Assembly: GCA_023422635.1 (NCBI GenBank)
Contig: JAFAGO010000042.1
Span: 62,001-126,000 of the forward strand
DNA length: 64,000 bases
Source of the DNA: Bacteroidota bacterium
GTDB taxonomy: Bacteria; Bacteroidota; Bacteroidia; Flavobacteriales; Weeksellaceae
Direction: 5' to 3'
Shown here: in pieces, positions 22,561-31,844 of the stretch
Position numbering within the stretch: the stretch's first letter is position 1
Layout of the letters: every line of letters begins with the position of its first letter
Translations under genes and position numbers: made by a program
Notes under the pieces: model-generated
What the model was told of the DNA's origin: nothing
The model's database searches: none
The model's input: only the letters and a program-made list of their open reading frames with translations

Positions 22561-23844
22561 TTATGGCTTGGTAACTTCTTCAACAGCGCGGATGGTTTCG
22601 TCCAAATCTTCATAAGTTAAAGCATCTGTAATAAACCAAGTTTCGTACGATGAAGGCGCAATGTAAATTCCTTTTTCCAGCAAACCGTGAAAGAATGCTT
22701 TGAATTCTGGCGTGTCGCCTTTTCCTGCTTCTTCATAGTTTTCCACTTTTCCATCGCAGAAAAATACCGAAATCATCGAGCCCACTCTGTTAATAACATG
22801 TTGTTTCTGATTTTTGGTCAACGCATTTCGAAGTCCATTTTCTAAGTATTTTGTTTTTTCTTCTAATCTTGCAAAAATTTCATCATCTTCTTGAATAGAT
22901 TGTAGCATTGCTAAACCGGCAGCCATCGCTAATGGATTTCCCGATAAAGTTCCAGCTTGATAAACTGGGCCAACTGGTGCAAGATAGTCCATAATCTCAT
23001 TTCGTGCCGCGAATGCTCCTACCGGAAGTCCACCTCCAATAACTTTTCCAAAGGTTACAATATCCGCTTGAATTCCGAATAGTTCTTGAGCTCCACCTTT
23101 CGAAAGTCTGAATCCTGTCATCACTTCGTCAAAAATTAATAATGCTCCGTTTTCGTCACATGCTTTTCTAAGCTTTTCTAAAAAACCATTTACGGGAGGA
23201 ACGCAACCCATATTTCCCGCAACGGGCTCTACAATAATACAGGCAATTTCATCTTTATTTTCTTGGAATAATTTTTCTACCGAAGAAATATCATTGTAAT
23301 CTGCGAGCAGCGTGTCCTTTGCAGTACCTTTTGTAACGCCCGGACTTGATGGAACACCAAAAGTTGAAAGTCCGCTTCCTGCTGCAATCAAGAAAGAATC
23401 TGAATGACCGTGATAACAACCGCGAAACTTAATTATTTTTTCTCTTCCTGTAAATCCTCTTGCCAATCGAACAGCGCTCATGCACGCTTCAGTCCCTGAA
23501 TTCACAAAACGTATTTTGTCAATATTCGGAACCATTTCTATGGCAAGTTTTGCAATTTCGGTTTCAATTTCGGTGGGGGCTCCAAAGGATGTTCCGCATT
23601 TTGTTTTTTCAATAATTGCTTCTACAACGGGCGGATACGCATGCCCAAGGAGCATTGGTCCCCAAGAATTTATGTAATCGATGTATTTTTTTCCATCTTC
23701 GTCGTACAAATAGGCACCTTTGGCTTCTTTTATAAATAGCGGAGTTCCGCCAACCGATTTAAAGGCACGAACTGGAGAATTAACCCCTCCAGGAATGTAC
23801 TTTTGAGCTTCTAAAAAAAGCGCACTACTTCTTTGATATAACAT
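22561..23844 (-). CDS. hemL: Glutamate-1-semialdehyde 2,1-aminomutase
   Basis: A 427-residue PLP enzyme converting glutamate-1-semialdehyde to 5-aminolevulinate in C5 haem synthesis. It starts MLYQRSSALFLEAQKYIPGG then VNSPVRAFKSVGGTP, typical of HemL. The PLP lysine is in DIVTFGKVIGGGLPVGAFAA; NSGTEACMSAVRLARGFTGR and IIVEPVAGNMGCVPP bind cofactor and substrate. Full length. It is the last of three minus-strand genes downstream of the lipoprotein gene, 21 bp apart, perhaps by chance because their roles differ. Confidence 0.96.
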   Translation of the reverse strand: MLYQRSSALFLEAQKYIPGGVNSPVRAFKSVGGTPLFIKEAKGAYLYDEDGKKYIDYINSWGPMLLGHAYPPVVEAIIEKTKCGTSFGAPTEIETEIAKLAIEMVPNIDKIRFVNSGTEACMSAVRLARGFTGREKIIKFRGCYHGHSDSFLIAAGSGLSTFGVPSSPGVTKGTAKDTLLADYNDISSVEKLFQENKDEIACIIVEPVAGNMGCVPPVNGFLEKLRKACDENGALLIFDEVMTGFRLSKGGAQELFGIQADIVTFGKVIGGGLPVGAFAARNEIMDYLAPVGPVYQAGTLSGNPLAMAAGLAMLQSIQEDDEIFARLEEKTKYLENGLRNALTKNQKQHVINRVGSMISVFFCDGKVENYEEAGKGDTPEFKAFFHGLLEKGIYIAPSSYETWFITDALTYEDLDETIRAVEEVTKP

Positions 23845-23865
23845 TTGATATAAACTTTTTTAATT

Positions 23866-24300
23866 TTAACCTTCTAATGGAGCTCCAACAGCAATGTCGC
23901 AGCGATGACCAATTTCACCATGTGGTGGATTTAGTTTTGTGCTATTTACTGGATTATTAGAATTGGAATCTCCATTTGTTTCAGGAGATTGATTTTTTGA
24001 ATTTGAACGTGTGTTTTCTGCTAAAGCAGCTCCTACAGGAAGATCGCAACGATGTCCAGGTTGTCCATGTGGCGGATTTACCGCAACCCCAGTATTTCTG
24101 TTTTGATGATTTGAGATTGCAGTAGTAGGTAATAACGATTTGGCAGCTTTTGCTTTAGCAGTTTCAATGGCATTGGGCTCGTAAAGTCCAGCTGATATTG
24201 CGTTGGAATCCTCTTCAACATAATCTGCTTTTGCTTCTTCTTTGCAAGAAAATAACAGCAGCGAAAATGTAAGAGAAATATAAAGAAATTGATTTTTCAT
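23866..24300 (-). CDS. Lipoprotein with two HRCD repeats
   Basis: A 144-residue protein with a lipoprotein signal ending LLLFSC (Cys19). After a low-complexity region it carries two near-identical motifs, NPPHGQPGHRCDLPVGAAL at 75-93 and NPPHGEIGHRCDIAVGAPL at 124-142, separated by an Asn/Ser-rich linker. Each motif has two His, one Cys and one Asp, so metal binding is conceivable. I recall the same short motif at the C-terminus of other flavobacterial proteins, without known function. The start is MKNQFLY (24300), since it begins the signal peptide. Confidence 0.75.
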   Translation of the reverse strand: MKNQFLYISLTFSLLLFSCKEEAKADYVEEDSNAISAGLYEPNAIETAKAKAAKSLLPTTAISNHQNRNTGVAVNPPHGQPGHRCDLPVGAALAENTRSNSKNQSPETNGDSNSNNPVNSTKLNPPHGEIGHRCDIAVGAPLEG

Positions 24301-24341
24301 GCAGCAATGATTGAACTTTAAAAGTAACAAAAATATCCGAC

Positions 24342-25616
24342 TTAGGTGCGATAAAAGGCATTTAGAAATATAAAAAACTCCTGCATACGGAAGAAATTAT
24401 TAAGAACAACCACTCCAAAAACAAGCAGTAAAACTGACGTAATGCACGATAGATAAATTGGTTTTTTTCGATACGAATAGAGGAGCCACCCCAACATTAA
24501 GGGAACGATAAATATAAAATGTCCACCGTAAATGTATGCGGTATGCAATCCAAATTTGGCTAAAACGTGTATGGTAAAATCAATTCCGAAGGACAGCATT
24601 AACACTTGAACTAAAGGATTTTTAAAATTTCTCATCCAACTCCAAAACACCAATATGAAAATGATCGCAACGGTTAAATAAAGCAACCAAGAAGAATAGG
24701 TTTCCATAAAAAGTGCCTTGAAATAGAACGTTTTTGATGCATTGTGATAATCTCTTATTTCAAAGCTAGAAAACAACATATTTCCACCAAAAAACCACGA
24801 CCAAACCATATCCCAAAAAGGAACGTGCTCGGAGTTAGAAAACTTTTCATATTGTTGCTCTGCCTTTGAAAAGATTTTTTCATACTGAAAATTCAGTCGG
24901 TTGAGGTATAAAAGGATAAAAACAGTAGCGGAAATCGCAACGCGAAAAATAGCGTTTCCAAAATTTTTCCAACTTGAAAATAGTTTTTTTTCAAAAAGCA
25001 CGGGCAAATACACTTTTACAATATTGGTGATCGTTAATCCGCCAATAGCAATGCCACCAAAAAGGAGCGCAAAAACTGAAATTTTTTCTTTCTTACGAAG
25101 TTTTAATGCTGCGTAATAATTGTATAGAACGAGAAAAAGAAGCGTGTAGGTATATGTTTCTGGTGTGAAAGAAAGTAAAATAGGCGTTACAAACACGGAA
25201 AAAAGTACCGTTAAAAAAGTGCTTAGATTAATCGGTAATTGTATGATATTGCGGATATACTTGAAAATCTGGACATTAGCTAAAACAATTGTAAGACTGC
25301 TGCTTAATGCTAAAACGCTTCTAAAAACAGCATCCATTTTTCCACTGGAAATTAAAAGTGCAAAATTTCGAAGTGCATCAAAAAAATAATTGGAGAGTGG
25401 GTGTCGTTCAAAGCCGCCACCGTTCATTACAATCGCACGATTATCGAAACTGAAATACGCATCCCAAGGAATCCGATTATCAAACACAATACGATAGTTT
25501 TGAGCGATATAGAAGGCCAAACTTCCATAGCCTATCCACAAGATTAAAAATAGACAAAACTCAATTTTGTTATTCGGAAATACAGTTTTAAAAAAATCGG
25601 CGATTTTGCGTTTCAT
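24342..25616 (-). CDS. Polytopic membrane protein, DUF6080-like
   Basis: A 424-residue integral membrane protein with about ten helices. After helix 1 there is a large extracytoplasmic loop with FDNRIPWDAYFSFDNRAIVM and GGGFERHPLSNYFFDALRNF, the position where GT-C glycosyltransferases place catalytic acids, so a role in glycan transfer is possible. I associate the sequence with the DUF6080 family of Chryseobacterium relatives, with moderate confidence. It is followed by the HRCD lipoprotein gene 41 bp downstream. Function unknown. Confidence 0.65.
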   Translation of the reverse strand: MKRKIADFFKTVFPNNKIEFCLFLILWIGYGSLAFYIAQNYRIVFDNRIPWDAYFSFDNRAIVMNGGGFERHPLSNYFFDALRNFALLISSGKMDAVFRSVLALSSSLTIVLANVQIFKYIRNIIQLPINLSTFLTVLFSVFVTPILLSFTPETYTYTLLFLVLYNYYAALKLRKKEKISVFALLFGGIAIGGLTITNIVKVYLPVLFEKKLFSSWKNFGNAIFRVAISATVFILLYLNRLNFQYEKIFSKAEQQYEKFSNSEHVPFWDMVWSWFFGGNMLFSSFEIRDYHNASKTFYFKALFMETYSSWLLYLTVAIIFILVFWSWMRNFKNPLVQVLMLSFGIDFTIHVLAKFGLHTAYIYGGHFIFIVPLMLGWLLYSYRKKPIYLSCITSVLLLVFGVVVLNNFFRMQEFFIFLNAFYRT

Positions 25617-25636
25617 TGATGAGAAAAAAAGTTGCG

Positions 25637-25644
25637 CAAAAGTA
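25637..25644 (-). promoter_or_regulatory. -7 element of the 25616-22561 genes
   Basis: Minus strand TACTTTTG (TAnnTTTG), 21 bp before the start at 25616, at the very 3' end of the selO gene region. Confidence 0.6.
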
Positions 25645-25649
25645 CGGAA

Positions 25650-27194
25650 TTAAGAACTACATGAAAGCATTGAACAACCCATTGTACCATTGAATTCTGA
25701 AGGTCTTTTTACAGAAAATTCTGGGTATATTTCTTGATAAGGATTTTCTAAAGCGCTGATGAGTTTGTGCAAAAGTTCGGTTTTTCCAATTTTCACTTCT
25801 TCAATACATTGATAGAGTAAATAATTACGCAAAATAAATTTCGGGTTGTGCAACTTCATCATCTCCTTAGATTCTTTTTTCGGGATGTTATTTTGCAAAG
25901 ATCTTATTTTGTAATTCTGTAAAAAAGTCAGCACTTGATCCCAATGATTCTCCGTGATTGGTTGATAGAAACATTTTGAAAAAAGTTCTTTCGGATCGGA
26001 ATCTTCTTCAAAATTTTCTAATGAATTAAAAAATAGCGTATAATCTAATTGCAAATCTTGCATCATTTGTTGCCATTCGGTGAAAAAGCGTTCATCCTGA
26101 GGAAGTAATGCATCAAATCCAAATTTTCGACAAAGCATTTCGTCGTGTTTTTTCCAAAAGATTGTGGAAAATTGATCTAAGGCATCTTCTACAAATTTTT
26201 CATCGTTGATCAGTGGAAAAATGGCATTTGAAAACTGCCATAAATTCCATTGTGCAATTTGGGGTTGTTTGCCGAAAGCGTATCTTCTTCCTGGTAAATC
26301 TGTTGTATTTGGTGTGAAATTTAAATCGTATTCATCCAACATTGAAAACGGTCCAAAATCGATACTAAGTCCTAAAACAGACATGTTATCCGTATTCATA
26401 ACACCATGAACAAAGCCTACTCGCATCCATTCCACCATAAGATGTGCGGTTTTTTCAATGATTGATAAAAGCCAATTTTTGTATTTTTTTTCTGAATTTG
26501 ATTCTATTTCTGTAAAATATTCTTCAATCGTAAAATCGGCTAATTTTTTTAACGTTTGGATTTCCTGTTGTGCTGAAAGCAATTCAAAATGTCCAAATCT
26601 TAGAAAACTTTTTGCAGTTCTAATCATCACGGCGCCTTGTTCTTGTCTAGGATTTCCATCGTACATCATATCGCGAACGACGTTCTCGCAAGTGAGTGCT
26701 AAACTCAATGCTCGTGTTGTTGGAACTCGAAGATGATGCATGGCTTCACTCATTAAATATTCTCTTATCGAAGAACGTAAAACGGCGCGTCCATCGGCGT
26801 GGCGAGAGTAAGGCGTTGCGCCGGCGCCTTTCCATTGAAGTTCGAATTTTTCACTTTTATTATTAGCAATTTCCCCAATGTAAATTGCTCTTCCGTCCCC
26901 TAATTGTCCTGCCCAATTTCCAAATTGATGTCCTGCGTAAGCCGTTGCGTAGGTTTGGATATTTTCGGGAATATAATTTCCAAAAAGAAATTGTAAGTCA
27001 TCTTTGTTTTCAACTTCTCCGATGTTAATTTCTTTTGCAAGTTGATTGTTAAAAAGGATAAGTTTTGCGTCTGGAAATCCAACGGGAGCAACAGTAGCAA
27101 ACAGCATTTTTGGCGTTTGTCGCTGCATCGGATTATTGCTGAAATCACCAGGAAATAAATCGAGGAAAGGTTGACGGATTTTATCTAAATTCAT
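25650..27194 (-). CDS. selO: Protein adenylyltransferase SelO (YdiU)
   Basis: A 514-residue pseudokinase-fold enzyme that transfers AMP from ATP to protein Ser/Thr/Tyr and is linked to oxidative stress. Family landmarks: AGHQFGNWAGQLGDGRAIYI, LQWKGAGATPYSRHADGRAV then LRSSIREYLMSEAMHHLRVP, and GVMNTDNMSVLGLSIDFGPF with the metal-binding Asn/Asp. It ends in SCSS: eukaryotic SelO carries selenocysteine (CUSS) at this place, replaced here by Ser-Cys. The length is normal. It stands alone between terminators. Confidence 0.95.
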   Translation of the reverse strand: MNLDKIRQPFLDLFPGDFSNNPMQRQTPKMLFATVAPVGFPDAKLILFNNQLAKEINIGEVENKDDLQFLFGNYIPENIQTYATAYAGHQFGNWAGQLGDGRAIYIGEIANNKSEKFELQWKGAGATPYSRHADGRAVLRSSIREYLMSEAMHHLRVPTTRALSLALTCENVVRDMMYDGNPRQEQGAVMIRTAKSFLRFGHFELLSAQQEIQTLKKLADFTIEEYFTEIESNSEKKYKNWLLSIIEKTAHLMVEWMRVGFVHGVMNTDNMSVLGLSIDFGPFSMLDEYDLNFTPNTTDLPGRRYAFGKQPQIAQWNLWQFSNAIFPLINDEKFVEDALDQFSTIFWKKHDEMLCRKFGFDALLPQDERFFTEWQQMMQDLQLDYTLFFNSLENFEEDSDPKELFSKCFYQPITENHWDQVLTFLQNYKIRSLQNNIPKKESKEMMKLHNPKFILRNYLLYQCIEEVKIGKTELLHKLISALENPYQEIYPEFSVKRPSEFNGTMGCSMLSCSS

Positions 27195-27219
27195 ATTTCA
27201 AATGTCGTGAAAATAAAAA

Positions 27220-27245
27220 CATCCTTTCATTTTTTTGAAAGGATG
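27220..27245 (-). terminator. Terminator of the ricT-gldH-PBP1A operon
   Basis: Stem CATCCTTTCA / TGAAAGGATG with a 6-nt loop; on the minus strand it is followed by TTTTTATTTT. Confidence 0.88.
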
Positions 27246-27267
27246 CTGAATATCGCTTGGATTGATA

Positions 27268-29661
27268 TTATTTATTGAAGTCTATTTCTTCGTCGGAATT
27301 AATGGCTTCATTTACGTTTTCTTCTTTCTTGGCAGCTTTATTACCACCAGAGTTAGAACTTTCTTGTTTTGGAGTAGGATTTTTTATTTGATCCATGGTT
27401 TGAAGTCCACCATCATCTCCATAACCACCACCTAATCCTTGCAGATCTGAACAATTCCCCGTCCAATTCGATGGTTTAATAAATTTATCATCAGGAGTAA
27501 TTCCGAGTGATTTATCTGCCCAGACTTTCTTCATATAAATGGCCCAAATTGGTAGTGCCATCCGTGCTCCTTGTCCTTCACCGGTTCCGAAAAAGTGGGT
27601 AGCACGATCTTCCCAACCTACCCAAGCTCCTGTGGCAAGATTTGGTACGATACCCATAAACCAACCATCGGAGTTGTTTTGTGTGGTACCTGTTTTTCCT
27701 GCAATTTCTACTGCTTCGGAAATGCCTCGTCTTCGAAGTTCTCCGGATGCGGTTCCGTATGCAGCTACTCCTTTCATTAAGTCGATCATGGTGTAGGCAT
27801 ACAGCTCATTCATAACTTCCTTAATTTCTGGTTTCACCTCTTTAATTACCCTTCCGTTGGCATCTTCAATACGCCAAACCATTTCTGGACGAATGTAATT
27901 TCCGTAGTTGGCAAATGTAGAGTAGGCACCCAGCATTTCGTAAATCGTAATGTCGCCAGAACCAAGAGCAATGGTATTGTTTCGTTCTAGTTTTTCGGTA
28001 ACGCCTAAATCGCGTGCCGTTTGGATTACTGCATCAACGCCTGTTTGCTCTATTAAGCGAGCAGCAACTGGGTTTTGAGAGTGGGCAAGAGCATCGCGCA
28101 ATGTTAGCATTCCACCTCTTCCGCCACCTACTTTCCAACCATTTTTATTGTATGGAGCGTTGGAAACGGTCGAGCAAGGTGTCATTCCTAATTTCATGAT
28201 AGCAGTTGCGTATACGAAAGGTTTAAAGGTAGAACCTACCTGTCTTTTCCCTTGTTTAATATGGTCGTATTGGAAATGTTGCCAGTTGATTCCCCCAACC
28301 CAAGCTTTGATTTCACCAGTTCCTGGAACCATTGACATTAAACCTGCTTGCGCAATTTGTTTATGGTAACGAATTGAATCCCATGGTGACATTTCTACTT
28401 CTTCTTCACCATTCCATGTGAAGATTGAAGTTTTAACAGGTTGTTTGAATTCCATAATAATGGAATCTTCTGGAACGCCTGCATTTTTAAGTTGTTTGTA
28501 TCTTCCTGTTCTTTTTACCGCTTGCATCATTACGCTGTTAATTTGCTTTTCTGATAGGTAATAGAACGGTCGTTGTTTTCTTCCTCTTTGTTCTGCGTCA
28601 AAGCGTTTCTGCAAGTCGGTTAAGTGCTCCTTAATTGCTTCTTCTGCATATTTCTGCATTTTAGAATCAAGAGTTACGTAGATTTTCAAACCGTCTTTAT
28701 ACAGGTTAAGCGGTTTGCCGGTTTTCTTTTCGTATTCCTTTAAATAGCCATCTATTTCTTTTCTTAAATAATGTTTATAATAAGCAGAATAGCCCTCTTC
28801 AATGGTTTTTACAGGATGGTAATCGACCACAACTGGAGATGAAATTGCTTTCTCGTAAATAGCATCATCGATATATCCTGTTTCTTTCATTTGTGAAAGT
28901 ACCACATCTCTACGTTTTTTCGCGCGTTCAGGATTTCTGAGTGGATTGTTGGCGATAGGTGCTTCAAGCATCGCTACAAACATTGCGGCCTCAGGTAATG
29001 TTAGTTGATTGGTGTGCTTATTAAAATAGATTCTTGAAGCCATTTCAATACCATTCGCATTGTAGGTAAAATCGAATTTATTGAAATACAGTGTGATGAT
29101 CTCTTCCTTGGTATATCTTTTTTCTAGACTTACGGCTACAACCCATTCTTTCAATTTTTGAAAAGTTCTTTGAACTTTATTTTGAGAGGCCGTTCCTGTG
29201 AAAAGAAGTTTTGCCAACTGTTGTGTAATTGTAGATCCACCGCCTCTTTTACCACCGTAAACAATGGCTCTTGCAACCGATTGAATATCGATTCCTGAAT
29301 GCTCTTTGAAACGTTCATCTTCTTTTGCTTGAAGTGCGTACACTAGATAAGGAGGCAACTCCTTATAGGTTACGGGTTGGGTTTTTTCTTTTTCAAATTT
29401 CCCCAAACGAACCCCGTCGGAAGACCAAATTTCTGACGCTACATAAATGTCTGGATTTTCTAACTCTTTTACATTAGGCATTTCTCCTAGAAAGCCTTCG
29501 GACACTGCGAAAAAAAGCGCTGAAATTCCAAGTACGATAGCGACAAGACCAATCCAAATGAATTTAACCCATTTTTTCCAGCCGGTTTTTTTGATGTTTT
29601 TTTTAGGGGGCAACGGAAAAGTTTTGTTTCCTGAAGCCTTTGTTTTTTTATTGTTTTCCAT
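27268..29661 (-). CDS. mrcA: Penicillin-binding protein 1A (class A)
   Basis: A 797-residue bifunctional peptidoglycan synthase. A cytoplasmic N-terminus is followed by one membrane helix (about 33-53). The GT51 domain has its catalytic Glu114 in KEDERFKEHSGID, then GGSTITQQLAKLLF at 141-154. The transpeptidase domain has the active serine in GSTFKPFVYA, SQN as second motif and GKTGTTQNNSDGWFMG as third. A low-complexity tail rich in Asn, Lys and Glu ends the protein. It follows gldH by 7 bp and ends the ricT-gldH-PBP1A operon. Beta-lactam target. Confidence 0.95.
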   Translation of the reverse strand: MENNKKTKASGNKTFPLPPKKNIKKTGWKKWVKFIWIGLVAIVLGISALFFAVSEGFLGEMPNVKELENPDIYVASEIWSSDGVRLGKFEKEKTQPVTYKELPPYLVYALQAKEDERFKEHSGIDIQSVARAIVYGGKRGGGSTITQQLAKLLFTGTASQNKVQRTFQKLKEWVVAVSLEKRYTKEEIITLYFNKFDFTYNANGIEMASRIYFNKHTNQLTLPEAAMFVAMLEAPIANNPLRNPERAKKRRDVVLSQMKETGYIDDAIYEKAISSPVVVDYHPVKTIEEGYSAYYKHYLRKEIDGYLKEYEKKTGKPLNLYKDGLKIYVTLDSKMQKYAEEAIKEHLTDLQKRFDAEQRGRKQRPFYYLSEKQINSVMMQAVKRTGRYKQLKNAGVPEDSIIMEFKQPVKTSIFTWNGEEEVEMSPWDSIRYHKQIAQAGLMSMVPGTGEIKAWVGGINWQHFQYDHIKQGKRQVGSTFKPFVYATAIMKLGMTPCSTVSNAPYNKNGWKVGGGRGGMLTLRDALAHSQNPVAARLIEQTGVDAVIQTARDLGVTEKLERNNTIALGSGDITIYEMLGAYSTFANYGNYIRPEMVWRIEDANGRVIKEVKPEIKEVMNELYAYTMIDLMKGVAAYGTASGELRRRGISEAVEIAGKTGTTQNNSDGWFMGIVPNLATGAWVGWEDRATHFFGTGEGQGARMALPIWAIYMKKVWADKSLGITPDDKFIKPSNWTGNCSDLQGLGGGYGDDGGLQTMDQIKNPTPKQESSNSGGNKAAKKEENVNEAINSDEEIDFNK

Positions 29662-29668
29662 CCCTGTT

Positions 29669-30136
29669 TTAAGGTTTAACGGATTCTATTTTTATTCCAA
29701 AATCTTCAATACCAAGTAGCGAATCTTTGCGCATAGCTTGTGTGGCTTTTAACGTATATTGTCCATTATGTGGAAATGTATACTTGTTTCTGTATTGGAA
29801 AAGTATCTCTTTGGTATCGCCAAATCCATTTCCTATCCACTCGCCATTAGGTTTCGCCATGGTATAGTTTAGAGTATCTGTAATTTTTTTACGATTTTTC
29901 ACGTCCTCAAAATCGACGATTAATCTAAGGTTGCTGTACGGATACTCATTATTGTTTCTTACCACAAATATAATATTTTTCGGATGCTGCGCATCTTCAA
30001 TATTCAAAGTGAATTTTTGTGCGTTTTTTTTATTCCAAACGCCATTAAGTTCGTTAATGTGCACATCTTCGCCTGCATTATTGCAGCTCTGAAACAGAGA
30101 TAAAACGAATAATAGATACAGAATCTTACTTGTCAT
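29669..30136 (-). CDS. gldH: Gliding motility lipoprotein GldH
   Basis: A 155-residue lipoprotein with lipobox LFQSC (Cys18). The body matches GldH: VWNKKNAQKFTLNIEDAQHP, VVRNNNEYPYSNLRLIVDFE and KPNGEWIGNGFGDTKEILFQ. GldH is needed for gliding in Flavobacterium johnsoniae, and the gene is kept in related non-gliding species that possess the type IX secretion system. The start overlaps the end of ricT by 11 nt, indicating coupled expression. Confidence 0.92.
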   Translation of the reverse strand: MTSKILYLLFVLSLFQSCNNAGEDVHINELNGVWNKKNAQKFTLNIEDAQHPKNIIFVVRNNNEYPYSNLRLIVDFEDVKNRKKITDTLNYTMAKPNGEWIGNGFGDTKEILFQYRNKYTFPHNGQYTLKATQAMRKDSLLGIEDFGIKIESVKP

Positions 30137-31484
30137 TATTCTTTTTGGGTTGGGAATTACTTTTCGGATTGTTTTTGTTTCGGTTTTGATTCCGATTTCC
30201 GTTGTTGTTCTTTTTTTTGCTCTCTGCGGTATTTGCAGGGTTTTGCTTGGGTTGCGGTTTAGGGTTTTCTGTTTGATTTACAGGCTTTTTTTCTGGTCTG
30301 TTTTCCGCTTTGTTTTCTGGTTTACTTCTTTGGTTTTTATTGCCGTTTTGGGAATCTCTTCTTTTTTTATTGTTGTTGTTTTTAGAAGGCGTTCTTTTGC
30401 GTTCAAAACGATCCACACTATTTTCCTGGATTAAATCTTTTTCAACAGCCGTAAAGTTGTTTTTCTCGATAAAATCTTCCAAAGGAGCTGTTTTTTCACC
30501 TTTAGAATTTTGTCGGATGAGGTTTTTTACCACCTGAATATCAAGGTCGTACCAAGCGATTGAATGATCGACATATGCAAACCACATTTTCTTTTTGAAA
30601 ACATCTATTTTAATACAAAATGCTTTTCCTTTTTCGGTTTCAATAGTGGTTGAAGTGGATGGGAAATCGTGTAAAACATCAAGATAAGAATCGAGCTCAT
30701 AATTTAAACAGCACTTAAGTTTTCCACATTGTCCTGCTAACTTTTGCGGATTGATGCTCAATTGCTGATAACGTGCTGCATTGGTATTCACCGAACGGAA
30801 ATCGGTAAGCCATGTGGAGCAACACAATTCTCGACCGCAAGATCCAATTCCTCCAATTTTTGCAGCTTCCTGACGGAATCCAATCTGCTTCATATCGATT
30901 TTTGTCCGGAATGCTCCTGCGTATTCCTTAATTAATTGTCTGAAATCGACTCTAGATTCCGCAGTATAATAAAAGGTAACTTTTCCGCCATCGCCTTGAA
31001 ATTCCACATCGGTAATTTTCATCTCAAGTCGAAGATGTTGTGCGATTTTTCTAGCCTCAACTTTTACGCTGTTCTCTTTTTCGCGTACGGATTGCCAAAT
31101 TTCAATATCTTTTTGATTGGCTAATCTATAGATTTTTAAGGGGTTATCTTCGGATTGTCTTTTCTTTTTCATCTGGATTTTCACCAGCTCTCCTGTTAGG
31201 CTTACGACGCCTACGTCGTGTCCCGGACTTGATTCTACTGTGACGATGCTTCCGATATGTAACGGAAGATGATTTACATTTTTATAAAACCCTTTTCTAT
31301 CATTTTTAAAACGAACTTCTACAAAGTCTGTTCTTGAAGGAGATGGGTTGTTTATATTTGATAACCAATCGAATACGCTAAGTTTGTAACTGTTTCCACA
31401 CGTGTCTACACTTGCGCATCCGTTGCTGGATTTTGTGCCACATGAATGAGAAGAATCTCCGGATGTTTTGCATCCACAACTCAT
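30126..31484 (-). CDS. ricT: PSP1/RicT-like regulatory protein
   Basis: A 452-residue protein with a cysteine-rich N-terminus (MSCGCKTSGDSSHSCG), a PSP1 domain in the middle with the paired cysteine motifs GSCGRELCCSTWLTDFR and GQCGKLKCCLNYELDSY, and a long Lys/Asn/Gln-rich disordered tail from about residue 355. RicT (YaaT) in Bacillus forms an Fe-S complex with RicA and RicF that affects RNase Y and phosphorelay. Its role in Bacteroidota is unknown, but linkage to gldH is common in flavobacteria. It is the first gene of the operon. Confidence 0.88.
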   Translation of the reverse strand: MSCGCKTSGDSSHSCGTKSSNGCASVDTCGNSYKLSVFDWLSNINNPSPSRTDFVEVRFKNDRKGFYKNVNHLPLHIGSIVTVESSPGHDVGVVSLTGELVKIQMKKKRQSEDNPLKIYRLANQKDIEIWQSVREKENSVKVEARKIAQHLRLEMKITDVEFQGDGGKVTFYYTAESRVDFRQLIKEYAGAFRTKIDMKQIGFRQEAAKIGGIGSCGRELCCSTWLTDFRSVNTNAARYQQLSINPQKLAGQCGKLKCCLNYELDSYLDVLHDFPSTSTTIETEKGKAFCIKIDVFKKKMWFAYVDHSIAWYDLDIQVVKNLIRQNSKGEKTAPLEDFIEKNNFTAVEKDLIQENSVDRFERKRTPSKNNNNKKRRDSQNGNKNQRSKPENKAENRPEKKPVNQTENPKPQPKQNPANTAESKKKNNNGNRNQNRNKNNPKSNSQPKKNNDK

Positions 31485-31509
31485 AATATGATTTATATTT
31501 TATTATATG

Positions 31510-31517
31510 CAAAGTTA
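31510..31517 (-). promoter_or_regulatory. -7 element of ricT operon
   Basis: Minus strand TAACTTTG, 26 bp before the ricT start. Confidence 0.65.
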
Positions 31518-31818
31518 AAATTAAATTTCAATTGATGTATAGAATTGTTGGCATCGCTTTTTTCGGGAGTGAAAATCAATTCTAAATACCTTTTTAAAAG
31601 AGTATCATCTTGATGCTTGATTCTTAGCGTTTTAATCCACTGTTTAAGGTTTGTTTAATGGAAATAGGGTTAATCATTATGTAATGAATTGTTAAAAAAA
31701 TATATTTAATGTATTGAAAACCAAATGTATAAATAGTTTAGTGAAATTAAACACTTTGGCTTTCAGGGTTTTGTTTAAAAAGTTTATGATTCTTTAACAC
31801 CCGAACCAAAAATAATTT

Positions 31819-31826
31819 TATATTTG
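31819..31826 (+). promoter_or_regulatory. -7 element of FadL-type porin gene
   Basis: TATATTTG, 19 bp before the ATG at 31845. Confidence 0.65.
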
Positions 31827-31844
31827 GAACATTAATACCTTTTT

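Larger units (their letters stand above)
31485..31844. other. Divergent intergenic region
   Basis: This 360-bp AT-rich region holds the two divergent promoters annotated separately. I see no gene or strong secondary structure in it. Confidence 0.5.

Noticed and set aside
27539..28369. Open frames antisense to the PBP1A gene
   Set aside because: They lie opposite a well-defined coding gene and have no domain, start signal or promoter of their own.
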